DNA from: Synechococcus sp. PROS-9-1 | GTDB lineage: Bacteria > Cyanobacteriota > Cyanobacteriia > PCC-6307 > Cyanobiaceae | Length of the DNA stretch: 64,000 nt | Direction: 5' to 3' | Assembly (NCBI RefSeq): GCF_014279775.1 | Contig: NZ_CP047961.1 | Coordinates: forward strand, 1,798,001 to 1,862,000 | Shown here: positions 39,229 to 46,425 of the stretch, one piece after another | Position numbering within the stretch: the first letter of the stretch is position 1 | Layout: every line of letters starts with the position of its first letter | Notes under the pieces: generated by a model | Database searches by the model: none | Told to the model about the DNA's origin: nothing | The model's input: the letters and a program-made list of their open reading frames with translations, nothing else | Position numbers and translations under genes: made by a program

Positions 39229-39480
39229 TTATGCCGCTTTGGAATCACGCCGTTTCGCTCTACGTGGCTTGCCTTGCTTTGGCTGCTCAGATGCCTTGAG
39301 GTAAACCTTCTTCCCCTTGGCATCGATTCGATACAAGCCACCTTTTGGGCCTCTATGAATCTCGGACTCTTGATCGGCCTGAACCGTCTGATGAGTCCGC
39401 TCTTTAAGCGTTAGCTCCTTCGACTGATCAGGCTTTTTGAAGAACAGCCACTTCAACAACGAACCAAGAGCGTTGAGCAC
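39229..39480 (-). CDS. Small basic protein, possible PBCV-type basic adaptor domain
   Basis: An 83-residue basic protein. RGPKGGLYRIDAKGKKVYL near residue 43 resembles the basic adaptor motif (GPRGG-Y-GKKVY) found in viral and mobile-element proteins. The tail KQGKPRRAKRRDSKAA is strongly positive. It lies between the duplicated copies of the integrase 3' end and may be the cargo of a small insertion. Domain assignment is tentative. Confidence 0.5.
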   Translation of the reverse strand: MLNALGSLLKWLFFKKPDQSKELTLKERTHQTVQADQESEIHRGPKGGLYRIDAKGKKVYLKASEQPKQGKPRRAKRRDSKAA

Positions 39481-39694
39481 AATCAGAGAGCTGAAATAAC
39501 AGCCCTAATAAAGCGTTGCTGTCAAGAGCAGTCAAGAGTTCAGTGCAATAAGCAAGACTCAGAGAACTGCTCTCCCGAGGGTTAGCAGCCACGTAATGCC
39601 CCGTAGTTGCACTTGATGAGTGGCCGAGCGTTACCTGCAACATGAACACATCCACCCCGCAGCGAATCGCCTGCATTGCATGGGTATGCCTCAA
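39428..39694 (-). pseudogene. Tyrosine recombinase (integrase), C-terminal remnant
   Basis: The frame encodes LRHTHAMQAIRCGVDVFMLQ, LGHSSSATTGHYVAANPRES and a diverged tail. These are the C-terminal catalytic box of phage/XerC-type recombinases, with Arg-His, LGH and the nucleophilic Tyr in GHY. The frame is closed by a TAA just upstream, so the N-terminal domain and first catalytic Arg are missing. It is a decayed integrase at a former integration site. Confidence 0.75.
39553..39602 (-). repeat. Direct-repeat copy inside integrase remnant
   Basis: Partner of the repeat at 39179-39228, encoding HYVAANPRESSSLSLAYC. It is the in-context copy, within the integrase remnant. Confidence 0.7.
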
Positions 39695-39800
39695 CTGATC
39701 TTAGTGAACATGGAATCCAGCGGATCTCCCCCATTTCTTTCCTGCAGACACCGGTACTATGAGTATTCGAGGTTCTTGCTGGTAAATGGCATCGTTCAGA

Positions 39801-40172
39801 ATGCTTGAAAAAACTGGCTTACCGCTACTACTCGCGATAGGACTTTTTGCCCCAAAAGCACTCGCGCAGATCAGAATATACAACGTAAATGCAATTCATG
39901 ATCTTTATAGTGAAAACGAATTAGCAGCCAAAAAGCTCTACCACAATAAAAATGCAATTGTATTTGGAAGAGTCGACAAGGTCGACAATGAACATGTAAT
40001 TATTGAAGGGAATAGTGAACTTGGGCGTCTATTCTGTAAATATAGCGATCAAGACCTGAATAAAATACTTGAACTAAGAGAAGACAGCAGGGTGCAAGTA
40101 GGAGGAAAACTCGAAATCTCCTGGGCTCCATTTGGAATGTTTCTGAGCATGAATGACTGCCGTGTCATCTGA
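39801..40172 (+). CDS. Secreted OB-fold (tRNA_anti-like) protein
   Basis: A 123-residue protein with a signal peptide (LPLLLAIGLFAPKALAQ). The domain pattern ENELAAKKLYHNKNAIVFGR followed by KVDNEHVIIEG matches tRNA_anti-like OB-fold proteins, often exported and of unknown role. The start at 39801 leads directly into the signal; the frame is open to 39786. Confidence 0.65.
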   Translation: MLEKTGLPLLLAIGLFAPKALAQIRIYNVNAIHDLYSENELAAKKLYHNKNAIVFGRVDKVDNEHVIIEGNSELGRLFCKYSDQDLNKILELREDSRVQVGGKLEISWAPFGMFLSMNDCRVI

Positions 40173-40207
40173 CTCGACAAGTCTCTAGCCAATACTAGAA
40201 GCATTCA

Positions 40208-40441
40208 TTATGCTGTTATGTGTCTAGTCGAATCACTGAATAAATAGTATTCCATTGGTTCCATGTTCAACATTCTTGAATCGCATCTACCAACCTCCAC
40301 TTCAACCAAGTTGAACTCTTCTGGCCCTTCGTTGATTGCTTCATAGTAACTCGCCAATGCTTCAAAGATATAGTCATAATACTCAATAACCATTTCCTGA
40401 CCATCCTCATAGCCGACATAGTAGGTTTCTATGTTAGCCAA
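40208..40441 (-). CDS. Small acidic hypothetical protein (77 aa)
   Basis: A Tyr/Glu-rich soluble protein (YYVGYEDGQEMVIEYYDYIF). Its ATG overlaps the stop of the upstream 73-aa gene by 8 bp, which suggests coupling. Family not recognised; size and acidity recall phage or island genes. Confidence 0.5.
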   Translation of the reverse strand: MANIETYYVGYEDGQEMVIEYYDYIFEALASYYEAINEGPEEFNLVEVEVGRCDSRMLNMEPMEYYLFSDSTRHITA

Positions 40442-40655
40442 TGACTATCCACTCCCGTTGAGCATCTATTATCTCATAGTCATCTAACACTTCATCATCC
40501 TTATAAAGAACTAACTCCATGTCAATCTTGCTAAACTTATCCTGTTCGATCTTCTCCTCCTCCCATAGTTTCATGATCTCCTCTTGAGATTCAGAAGACC
40601 ATTGGGTTTGTGTCTCTCCATTTGTTTTATTGAGGATGATTATGTAGGTAGTCAT
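40434..40655 (-). CDS. Small acidic hypothetical protein (73 aa)
   Basis: MTTYIIILNKTNGETQTQWS begins a compact acidic protein with many Glu/Lys pairs and a Tyr-Glu-Ile-Ile segment near the end. Five bases separate it from the secreted gene upstream, so the three minus-strand genes may form an operon. Family not recognised. Confidence 0.5.
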   Translation of the reverse strand: MTTYIIILNKTNGETQTQWSSESQEEIMKLWEEEKIEQDKFSKIDMELVLYKDDEVLDDYEIIDAQREWIVIG

Positions 40656-40660
40656 TGCCT

Positions 40661-40957
40661 TTACTTAGAACCTTTGACGCAATAGTAGCTTTTATCGTTG
40701 TCATTGATTCCGTCTATCGCTGTTGCCTTCCATCGCTTACCTTCCTTCTCGCATTGATTGATATCTGGCATTGGGAAGGTTGAGTGAGCCGAGGATTTCA
40801 CCCCGCGGACATTAGACTGCGTCATAAGTAAAAGATAAACTTGCTGTATCGGAGCTTGCTGTACTGCAAACGACTCTATTTCAATGGGATCTACTTGTGC
40901 CAAGGCTGGAGTACTCGCAAGCAGAGCTGGCAGAGCAAGAAGGGAAAGTCGTTTCAT
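40661..40957 (-). CDS. Small secreted protein (98 aa)
   Basis: From ATG 40957 the product has a signal peptide (MKRLSLLALPALLASTPALA) and a mature domain with two cysteines (NQCEKEGKRW, YYCVKGSK). I chose this start because the frame upstream (to 41038) has no signal character. The sequence around the start (AACCC.GGCTT.CAGATGAAAC) recurs at 43331-43356. Function unknown. Confidence 0.6.
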   Translation of the reverse strand: MKRLSLLALPALLASTPALAQVDPIEIESFAVQQAPIQQVYLLLMTQSNVRGVKSSAHSTFPMPDINQCEKEGKRWKATAIDGINDNDKSYYCVKGSK

Positions 40958-41085
40958 CTGGAAGCCAGGGTTAGGGCCATTGTCTCTCAACCGTCGCAAC
41001 ACGCATTGCGTCAAATCTGGTTGCACCAGTTCGATCATTCAGTGTGGTGCCGTTGCTGGTCCCCCAGAAGAACTAGTGGTTCTGT

Positions 41086-41595
41086 TTACTTCGTAAGCCA
41101 CTCAGACTTAACCTGAAACGTCAAAACCCCAACGTCGTCTCCCTCATCTCCCTCTGTGATGGCGACACAAGCCAAACAACCATCTTCAAAAGCTTCCCTC
41201 GACTTACTGGCGAACTTTGCAGCGTCGTCATGGGACCAACAAGCCAGTCCTGTCTCGTCTCTTTCTTTCACGTAGGAGTCCCACACCTCAGCGAACTCCT
41301 CACCGTCAGGACCATTGATGAGCTCAGTGACCGCTTCCTCTGCCGCAACATCCTTGCGTCTTGCCATAAACGCCCTCATCAAAGGATGGTCGACAACACG
41401 TGAAGTGGTGATGACTCCCGTCACTCCACGAATAGTCGTAGCAATAACTCGCTTTGGGTCTTTCCGAGTGTCGATAACCATCACTGGACATCCCAAGTCC
41501 CAGCCAGCTCTCATCTTTAGCTCTCTCGCTGACTGAGCAAGCTGACCTTTCAGCTCATTGATGAGGGTGCTGACGAGAGTGGTCGGGTCTGCCAT
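41086..41595 (-). CDS. Hypothetical soluble protein (169 aa)
   Basis: An alpha/beta-looking protein with VSTLINELKGQLAQSARELK, DLGCPVMVIDTRKDPKRVIA and a C-terminal strand region EGDDVGVLTFQVKSEW. No signal or membrane span. Its good length and sequence complexity make it one of the better supported genes of the accessory region. Family not recognised. Confidence 0.65.
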   Translation of the reverse strand: MADPTTLVSTLINELKGQLAQSARELKMRAGWDLGCPVMVIDTRKDPKRVIATTIRGVTGVITTSRVVDHPLMRAFMARRKDVAAEEAVTELINGPDGEEFAEVWDSYVKERDETGLACWSHDDAAKFASKSREAFEDGCLACVAITEGDEGDDVGVLTFQVKSEWLTK

Positions 41596-41698
41596 CTGAC
41601 GAGGCTACCTACGCAATACACAAAGACGCCCTGCATCTTCAACGTGAAGTGCTTCCAACTGTTGGCGAAGATCTTTCAGCCGACGGAGAGGCTGGGAA

Positions 41699-42022
41699 TC
41701 AATCCAGAAGCAATGATTTTGAATGGTCTGAGAGCTTTTGGTTCGCAGCGGCTCTTGAGCGATAAAGGTCTACCAGATATTCCGACATTCGAATGGTTAT
41801 GACTTCTCCAGTGTGAGCGGTGAAACTGATGCACACCCCACCTTCAGATTCCAGAACACATTGGGCAGTTGTGGTCGCTGGGTCGATGGATGCATCTAGC
41901 TCTTGTTTGGAAATGTATTCCACCTGGATTTTGTGATGGGTGCAGTACGCAGCGAGATCTTCAATCTCGACCAAGCCGTTTAATCGATGGCTCTTCAGAT
42001 ATGGCTCCAGGTCGAACTTCAT
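41699..42022 (-). CDS. Hypothetical protein (107 aa)
   Basis: From ATG 42022 the product begins MKFDLEPYLKSHRLNGLVEI and contains EGGVCISFTAHTGEVITIRM near the end of the folded part. Soluble. The frame extends upstream to 42106 with Arg/Ala-rich sequence unlikely to be translated. Family not recognised. Confidence 0.55.
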   Translation of the reverse strand: MKFDLEPYLKSHRLNGLVEIEDLAAYCTHHKIQVEYISKQELDASIDPATTTAQCVLESEGGVCISFTAHTGEVITIRMSEYLVDLYRSRAAANQKLSDHSKSLLLD

Positions 42023-42336
42023 CTTTTTGCTCCTTCTTGCGTTAAGCGCTACGTCAGAGCTTGCACCATCTCGTTGAGCAGCTGCAACTCTCAGTCTCGA
42101 CCTCACCCGCTACATCCCTTCAAAGCTGCTCAATGCCACGTGCCATCCAAGACTGATAGCCATCAGAGAGAACGCCACACCATTTGATGGTGGTGAATCC
42201 CTGATGAGACATGCAGCCCCAGGCGGGGCTTATCGAGAAACGACTCGATTCGCGTGTTCGGTTCCTAGGCGGATTTCACCGTCACAACCAAGCCACTTGG
42301 CTAGCGATGATTGTCTCATCTTCAAAACAGACTCAA

Positions 42337-42507
42337 ATGTCTACTGAAATTCGCAACTGGGATGTCGTCGCCAAAGCAATGGAAGCTGCTGGTGCCACAT
42401 CAAGTGAGATGTATGTCCGCGCCAAAGCGTTGGCATTAGGCAAGCTCGACCCTATGCCCACAAGCTCCCCTGAAGCTCCCTACAGCATTTCAGCTGTAGC
42501 TGGCTAA
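42337..42507 (+). CDS. Small hypothetical protein (56 aa)
   Basis: From ATG 42337 the product is MSTEIRNWDVVAKAMEAAGA, then TSSEMYVRAKALALGKLDPM and a Pro/Ser-rich end. Soluble and helical. A hairpin (AAGCCC/GGGCTT) follows at about 42517. Family not recognised. Confidence 0.5.
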   Translation: MSTEIRNWDVVAKAMEAAGATSSEMYVRAKALALGKLDPMPTSSPEAPYSISAVAG

Positions 42508-42559
42508 TCACTTACACGAAGCCCTACAGCTGTGGGGCTTCCATCGATTCAACTTACAC

Positions 42560-42739
42560 TTGAAAACGTCTGCCTCTGGTCATCACTACCAAGTCAGGTT
42601 TAAGGACCTGAAAGGAGAAATACACGAGGCAAAGGTCTATGCCCTCGATGCTAAGAATGCTCAGGACTTAGCAATTGAAACAAATGAAGACTTGCGAAAT
42701 AGACCTCATCTGATCACAGCAATTCTTGAATCAGGTTGA
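42560..42739 (+). CDS. Small protein with TTG start (59 aa)
   Basis: A TTG at 42560 opens MKTSASGHHYQVRFKDLKGE and continues with KVYALDAKNAQDLAIETNED. No ATG or GTG is available in frame. The alternating strand/helix pattern looks like a compact fold and supports translation. It overlaps no other gene. Confidence 0.45.
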   Translation: MKTSASGHHYQVRFKDLKGEIHEAKVYALDAKNAQDLAIETNEDLRNRPHLITAILESG

Positions 42740-42770
42740 AAACTTTTAATGCTTTCTTGAATTTTCGATA

Positions 42771-42983
42771 ATGAATAGAAAATTATCAAAATCAAAGCTG
42801 CAACTTGATGAGGCAATCCTCGAAGCAAATATTCACCATCCTCATCGATGGCCTCGGGGCTTGATCTCAGAATTAGCCAAGATTCACAACACTTCCCCTT
42901 CATCGGTATTTAAGCGACGAGAATCTCTTTGTGGGTTCGTCCGAACAAATCAAGGTCCCATCGAGGTAGAAAGTGGTTTGTAA
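42771..42983 (+). CDS. Small HTH-like protein (70 aa)
   Basis: A basic protein with WPRGLISELAKIHNTSPSSV, which resembles a helix-turn-helix, followed by KRRESLCGFVRTNQG. DNA binding is inferred. It starts 31 bp after the previous small gene, so they may be one unit. Confidence 0.45.
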   Translation: MNRKLSKSKLQLDEAILEANIHHPHRWPRGLISELAKIHNTSPSSVFKRRESLCGFVRTNQGPIEVESGL

Positions 42984-43046
42984 CTCGCCTCTCATCTGGC
43001 GGACACACAACTCAGCTGTAGGTGCGCCATATTAGGAATCCATTTG

Positions 43047-43265
43047 GTGACGATGATGAAAGATCCATCTGTTGAGACAAAGCCGTTGCTCCACAAGATT
43101 TGGAAAATCGTGACTTGGCGCTGGAAGCTGCAACTTGCTATAAATGCTCCGTTTGGAGTCTTGTGGGTTGCCGATAAAACCAATCCAGCTGTTCACGCCT
43201 TTGACATGTCTATGCTTGCAGCAATTCATGCGGAATGGATGGCCCCAATGATGGGGATTGGATAA
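43047..43265 (+). CDS. Small hypothetical protein (72 aa)
   Basis: A GTG at 43047, 8 bases after AGGAA, or ATGs at 43053/43056. The product has TKPLLHKIWKIVTWRWKLQL and a Met/Ala-rich C-terminus with an amphipathic or weakly hydrophobic helix. Family not recognised. Confidence 0.4.
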   Translation: MTMMKDPSVETKPLLHKIWKIVTWRWKLQLAINAPFGVLWVADKTNPAVHAFDMSMLAAIHAEWMAPMMGIG

Positions 43266-43330
43266 ATCAAAACAAGTTCAGGTATGAGCTATCGCTCTTT
43301 TTATATCTTCTAACTACATAAGGAACAGTG

Positions 43331-43356
43331 GTTTCATCTGTAAGCCGGGGTTACAG
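43331..43356 (-). repeat. Remnant copy of a secreted-gene start
   Basis: Near-identical to the leader and start region at 40951-40976 (AACCC.GGCTT.CAGATGAAAC), but here the frame closes after a few codons (MKPLFLM). It looks like a degraded duplicate of a signal-peptide start. Confidence 0.45.
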
Positions 43357-43444
43357 AAATTTTACTTAATCAGTCGCAACCTCACTTGCGAAAAGCGGTT
43401 CAATACGAAATTCGCCATGTGGGACATTGCCCCAAAATGACTGC

Positions 43445-43681
43445 ATGAACAGAACCCAGCGAATCGTCACTTCGACAGTCCTTTCGGCGATCTTTGTTCC
43501 AGCCATGTACTGGTTGCCTGTTTGGTGCCTAGGCAGCGGCGCTCTTCGCAATGTGCTGTGGGATCGGTCTTACTTAGTTCCAAGTTGGGCAGAACCCCCA
43601 TTGATGGGGACGTTTGCAATTATCGGCTTCGCTATCACTTGTGGCATGTTTGCCTGGGTTATTGCTCGTATTTGGCGCTAA
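43445..43681 (+). CDS. Two-span membrane protein (78 aa)
   Basis: From ATG 43445 the product has two hydrophobic spans (VTSTVLSAIFVPAMYWLPVW and MGTFAIIGFAITCGMFAWVI) with a basic end (ARIWR). An upstream ATG at 43427 is possible. Family not recognised. Confidence 0.5.
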   Translation: MNRTQRIVTSTVLSAIFVPAMYWLPVWCLGSGALRNVLWDRSYLVPSWAEPPLMGTFAIIGFAITCGMFAWVIARIWR

Positions 43682-44190
43682 GCCACAAATGCCCGCAACA
43701 GTAAAAAGTGGGAGAATTGCTTTTGTGTACAAGGCCCAACAACGCATCTATTCACTGACTACTCATACAGCTTCAACGTCTGCGCTGAGCGCTGCTTCCT
43801 GATGTTGAGTTGATCCCAAGCCCTGTCATCCAATCGAGTTGTTTGATGCAAGCAACTACTGCTCCAGGATTCGTCTTGGCTGTGGCTCAAAAGGGATTAA
43901 TTGGACTGAAGCATGGTATGGATTCAATGGCATTAGCAATGCTGATTTAAGGGTCAACCCGACCACCGGTATTGCTCACGCTTGTGTGGTGTTGGGTTAG
44001 TTTATTCTAGTTCTATTCAATTAAAAGCTTAATCTAGGTCAATTGTATATCCCTAGGGGCTTAATTTCGTCTATACGTATTGCTGATTTGGGGGGCTAGG
44101 GACCATTAATGAAGGAGTGTATTGCTGCTCTGTTCAGGGCTGTCCATACCGGTAGCGATAGACACGTAGGGATTCTGAGCAGAGAATGGA
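43682..44190. other. Intergenic region upstream of the first large solenoid gene
   Basis: It contains GTCTATACGTAT (44069-44080) and TGTATTGCT (44118-44126), words that recur in the other intergenic regions of the island. A short protein-like stretch ending at a TAG near 44000 (SNADLRVNPTTGIAHACVVL) may be a gene remnant. No other gene seen. Confidence 0.5.
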
Positions 44191-46380
44191 GTGAATGCAA
44201 ACAACATCTGTGTTGCAGATGGCATGACCATGGGCTCCTCCTCCTCCACTACGAATACCCAAAGTAGAGAAATATCCATTTCTTCTACTTTTCAGGTTTC
44301 GGATCTTTTAGATGCTGCTTCTATCGATCAGCAAAATCTTAAAGATGTTGAAGAATTAACATTCTCGGATTTTGAGCATGCCAGCGTTGTAACTGGGCAA
44401 TTACTGGAAGGTACAAATAGCGAATATCTTGGTTTTGTCCCTGCAGAGAATGGTTTTTTGCAATGGAATATTGAGGATAGTATTGATACGGAATGGAGTG
44501 ATGTTCAGCAAGGTAATTCCATCCAGATTGGAGGTTCCTCATCATATTGGAATTACGATATTGTTGACAGCGTAAATACCAAGCAACTGAGTTTTGATGG
44601 CGAAGATACCCGAGAAGGTGAAGCAGATAATTTGTCACCATTGAACGATTTAAAGTTTAGGTTCTCTCCCAGCGCAGAAGGCAAAACCATAGCCGACTCT
44701 GAATATTTTGAGACTAATGAAAACTCTGCCGATCTTTTTGGGTTTAATCTTAGCTCTTCCCAATCTATCGCAGATAATCTTAAGGATATCGCCCTGACGA
44801 TTAACACCTCATCAGCGCAGTCCTATGGCGTTGGACAAGCTGTTGGCATTAGTGAGACTGAGGTTGATGTTGGGGGAAGCTTGAATGTGTATTCACCTGT
44901 AGACGGTGCCGTTTCGTCAGCAGCATCAGGTGTTACAAATAATAGTGTTGCCATTACAGAAGGCACTAGCTTTGGCGGTATTTTTGGTAACAATATTGAA
45001 GCTCCTGAGTCTGAAAACATTACATTCAATGCTGCTTCTGATCTGAATGCTGTTGTAACTGTTTCTTCAGCTCTTTCATCGTTTGCTGATACAAAATCGG
45101 ATTTGCCAGAAGTACTCGTTGATGCGGATGCACATACTCGCGTAGGCATCAAGCTGCCGATGGATGGTGGAGAGGGTCTTTTGCTAAATCCTGCGAATGG
45201 AGGTTTTGGTATTGCCAACATGGATATGATTGGCGGCGGTGATGTACAGATGTCTGCTGATGTGCGCCTTGGAGCTGATGCTGGTGCCATGAGTACCGAG
45301 GGAAGAGCCAGAGCCATTGTTGAAGTGAGCAAAGTAAGTGGCCTTGAAGATTCCGCAGCACTGTCTGGTGATGATCTTGATATTAGGGGAGTCTCTGGAG
45401 CAGACTTGAATTCAATTTCATATAGTGATCGAGGAACCGCAGAGGCTAAAACTGCTATGGATTCCTCGATTGGAATTCATGGAAGTTCGAATGGTGAAGG
45501 GGACCTTATGAATAGTGATACAGATAGTGATCCAAAAACTGAAACCCCTTACGAGGCAGGGGGAAGTCTTTCGGTTTCAACAGGTTCACAGTTAAAAGCA
45601 TCCACTCACTCTGCCATTATTGGTAACGGAGAGGTAGATGCATTTGAGATCGCAGATGAAAGTAGTGATGAGGCTATTTCTGAGACAGTTTTAGGTGATG
45701 CTTTTGGTCTTTATAGTGATAAAGACATGGGACTAAAGATGAAAGCAGCTGATTCTATGGATCTTGAAATTCAAAGTGATGTTGATATTGAAACAACAGC
45801 GCAAGCGGTGTTAGGTAACGCAAAGTCATCTGGTGAAATCACTCAAAACAATGGTTCTTACAATGCAGATCTTCAAGCTGGAAGTAGTGGTTTTATTGAT
45901 GCTGATAGCTCTACTCAGATCATGACGACAGCTCAAACCGTGGTGGGTGATACAGAAGCTTTCGGTACTGCCCTGAACACAGCTGCAATTGGTTCTTCTA
46001 TTTTTTCCTTCCCGGGTCTTGAGGCGGAAATAGATGCTGCTGCGGTCTCCATTGGTGAGAGCCAAGCCATTAGTACCGCTGGCGTTGCTGAGTCGACACT
46101 CCGGCTGAGCACAATGGGAATCAACGGTGTCACTGATGGAGCGTATTCGGCAACCGTTGACGGAGCTCGACTCATTAATGCGGTTGCGTCAAGTTCAGGC
46201 TTTACTGAATCGGCGGCAGTCTCTGGGAGTGCTTCCCAAGATCTCGTTAGTGCAGGTACTAATCAAGCAGCTTTAGGTCTTACCGATTATGAAATCACCA
46301 CAGGAGATAGCCTTGAGATGACAAGTATTGTTGAGATTCAATCAGGCGCCACATCAGTTTTTGGAACAACAACGATTTAG
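44191..46380 (+). CDS. Large Ser/Ala/Asp-rich solenoid-like protein (729 aa)
   Basis: An acidic protein built from loosely repeated strands. Segments such as SLNVYSPVDGAVSSAASGVT and AAAVSIGESQAISTAGVAES recur with alternating small and hydrophobic residues, suggesting a beta-solenoid. Basic and aromatic residues are few. No Sec signal and no GGxGxD repeats are seen. GTG start at 44191; ATG 44224 is an alternative. It shares composition and repeat style with the genes at 49.7, 58.1 and 60.9 kb. Probably exported or surface-located, by analogy; function unknown. Confidence 0.7.
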   Translation: MNANNICVADGMTMGSSSSTTNTQSREISISSTFQVSDLLDAASIDQQNLKDVEELTFSDFEHASVVTGQLLEGTNSEYLGFVPAENGFLQWNIEDSIDTEWSDVQQGNSIQIGGSSSYWNYDIVDSVNTKQLSFDGEDTREGEADNLSPLNDLKFRFSPSAEGKTIADSEYFETNENSADLFGFNLSSSQSIADNLKDIALTINTSSAQSYGVGQAVGISETEVDVGGSLNVYSPVDGAVSSAASGVTNNSVAITEGTSFGGIFGNNIEAPESENITFNAASDLNAVVTVSSALSSFADTKSDLPEVLVDADAHTRVGIKLPMDGGEGLLLNPANGGFGIANMDMIGGGDVQMSADVRLGADAGAMSTEGRARAIVEVSKVSGLEDSAALSGDDLDIRGVSGADLNSISYSDRGTAEAKTAMDSSIGIHGSSNGEGDLMNSDTDSDPKTETPYEAGGSLSVSTGSQLKASTHSAIIGNGEVDAFEIADESSDEAISETVLGDAFGLYSDKDMGLKMKAADSMDLEIQSDVDIETTAQAVLGNAKSSGEITQNNGSYNADLQAGSSGFIDADSSTQIMTTAQTVVGDTEAFGTALNTAAIGSSIFSFPGLEAEIDAAAVSIGESQAISTAGVAESTLRLSTMGINGVTDGAYSATVDGARLINAVASSSGFTESAAVSGSASQDLVSAGTNQAALGLTDYEITTGDSLEMTSIVEIQSGATSVFGTTTI

Positions 46381-46425
46381 TCCAATAAGAAAGAAAAACT
46401 TGCTTTGATGTAAGCCTGCTCTCGC

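Noticed and set aside
44823-45332. Long minus-strand frame inside the 44191 gene
   Set aside because: It is a shadow of repetitive Ser/Ala codons; similar antisense frames occur throughout the giant genes.
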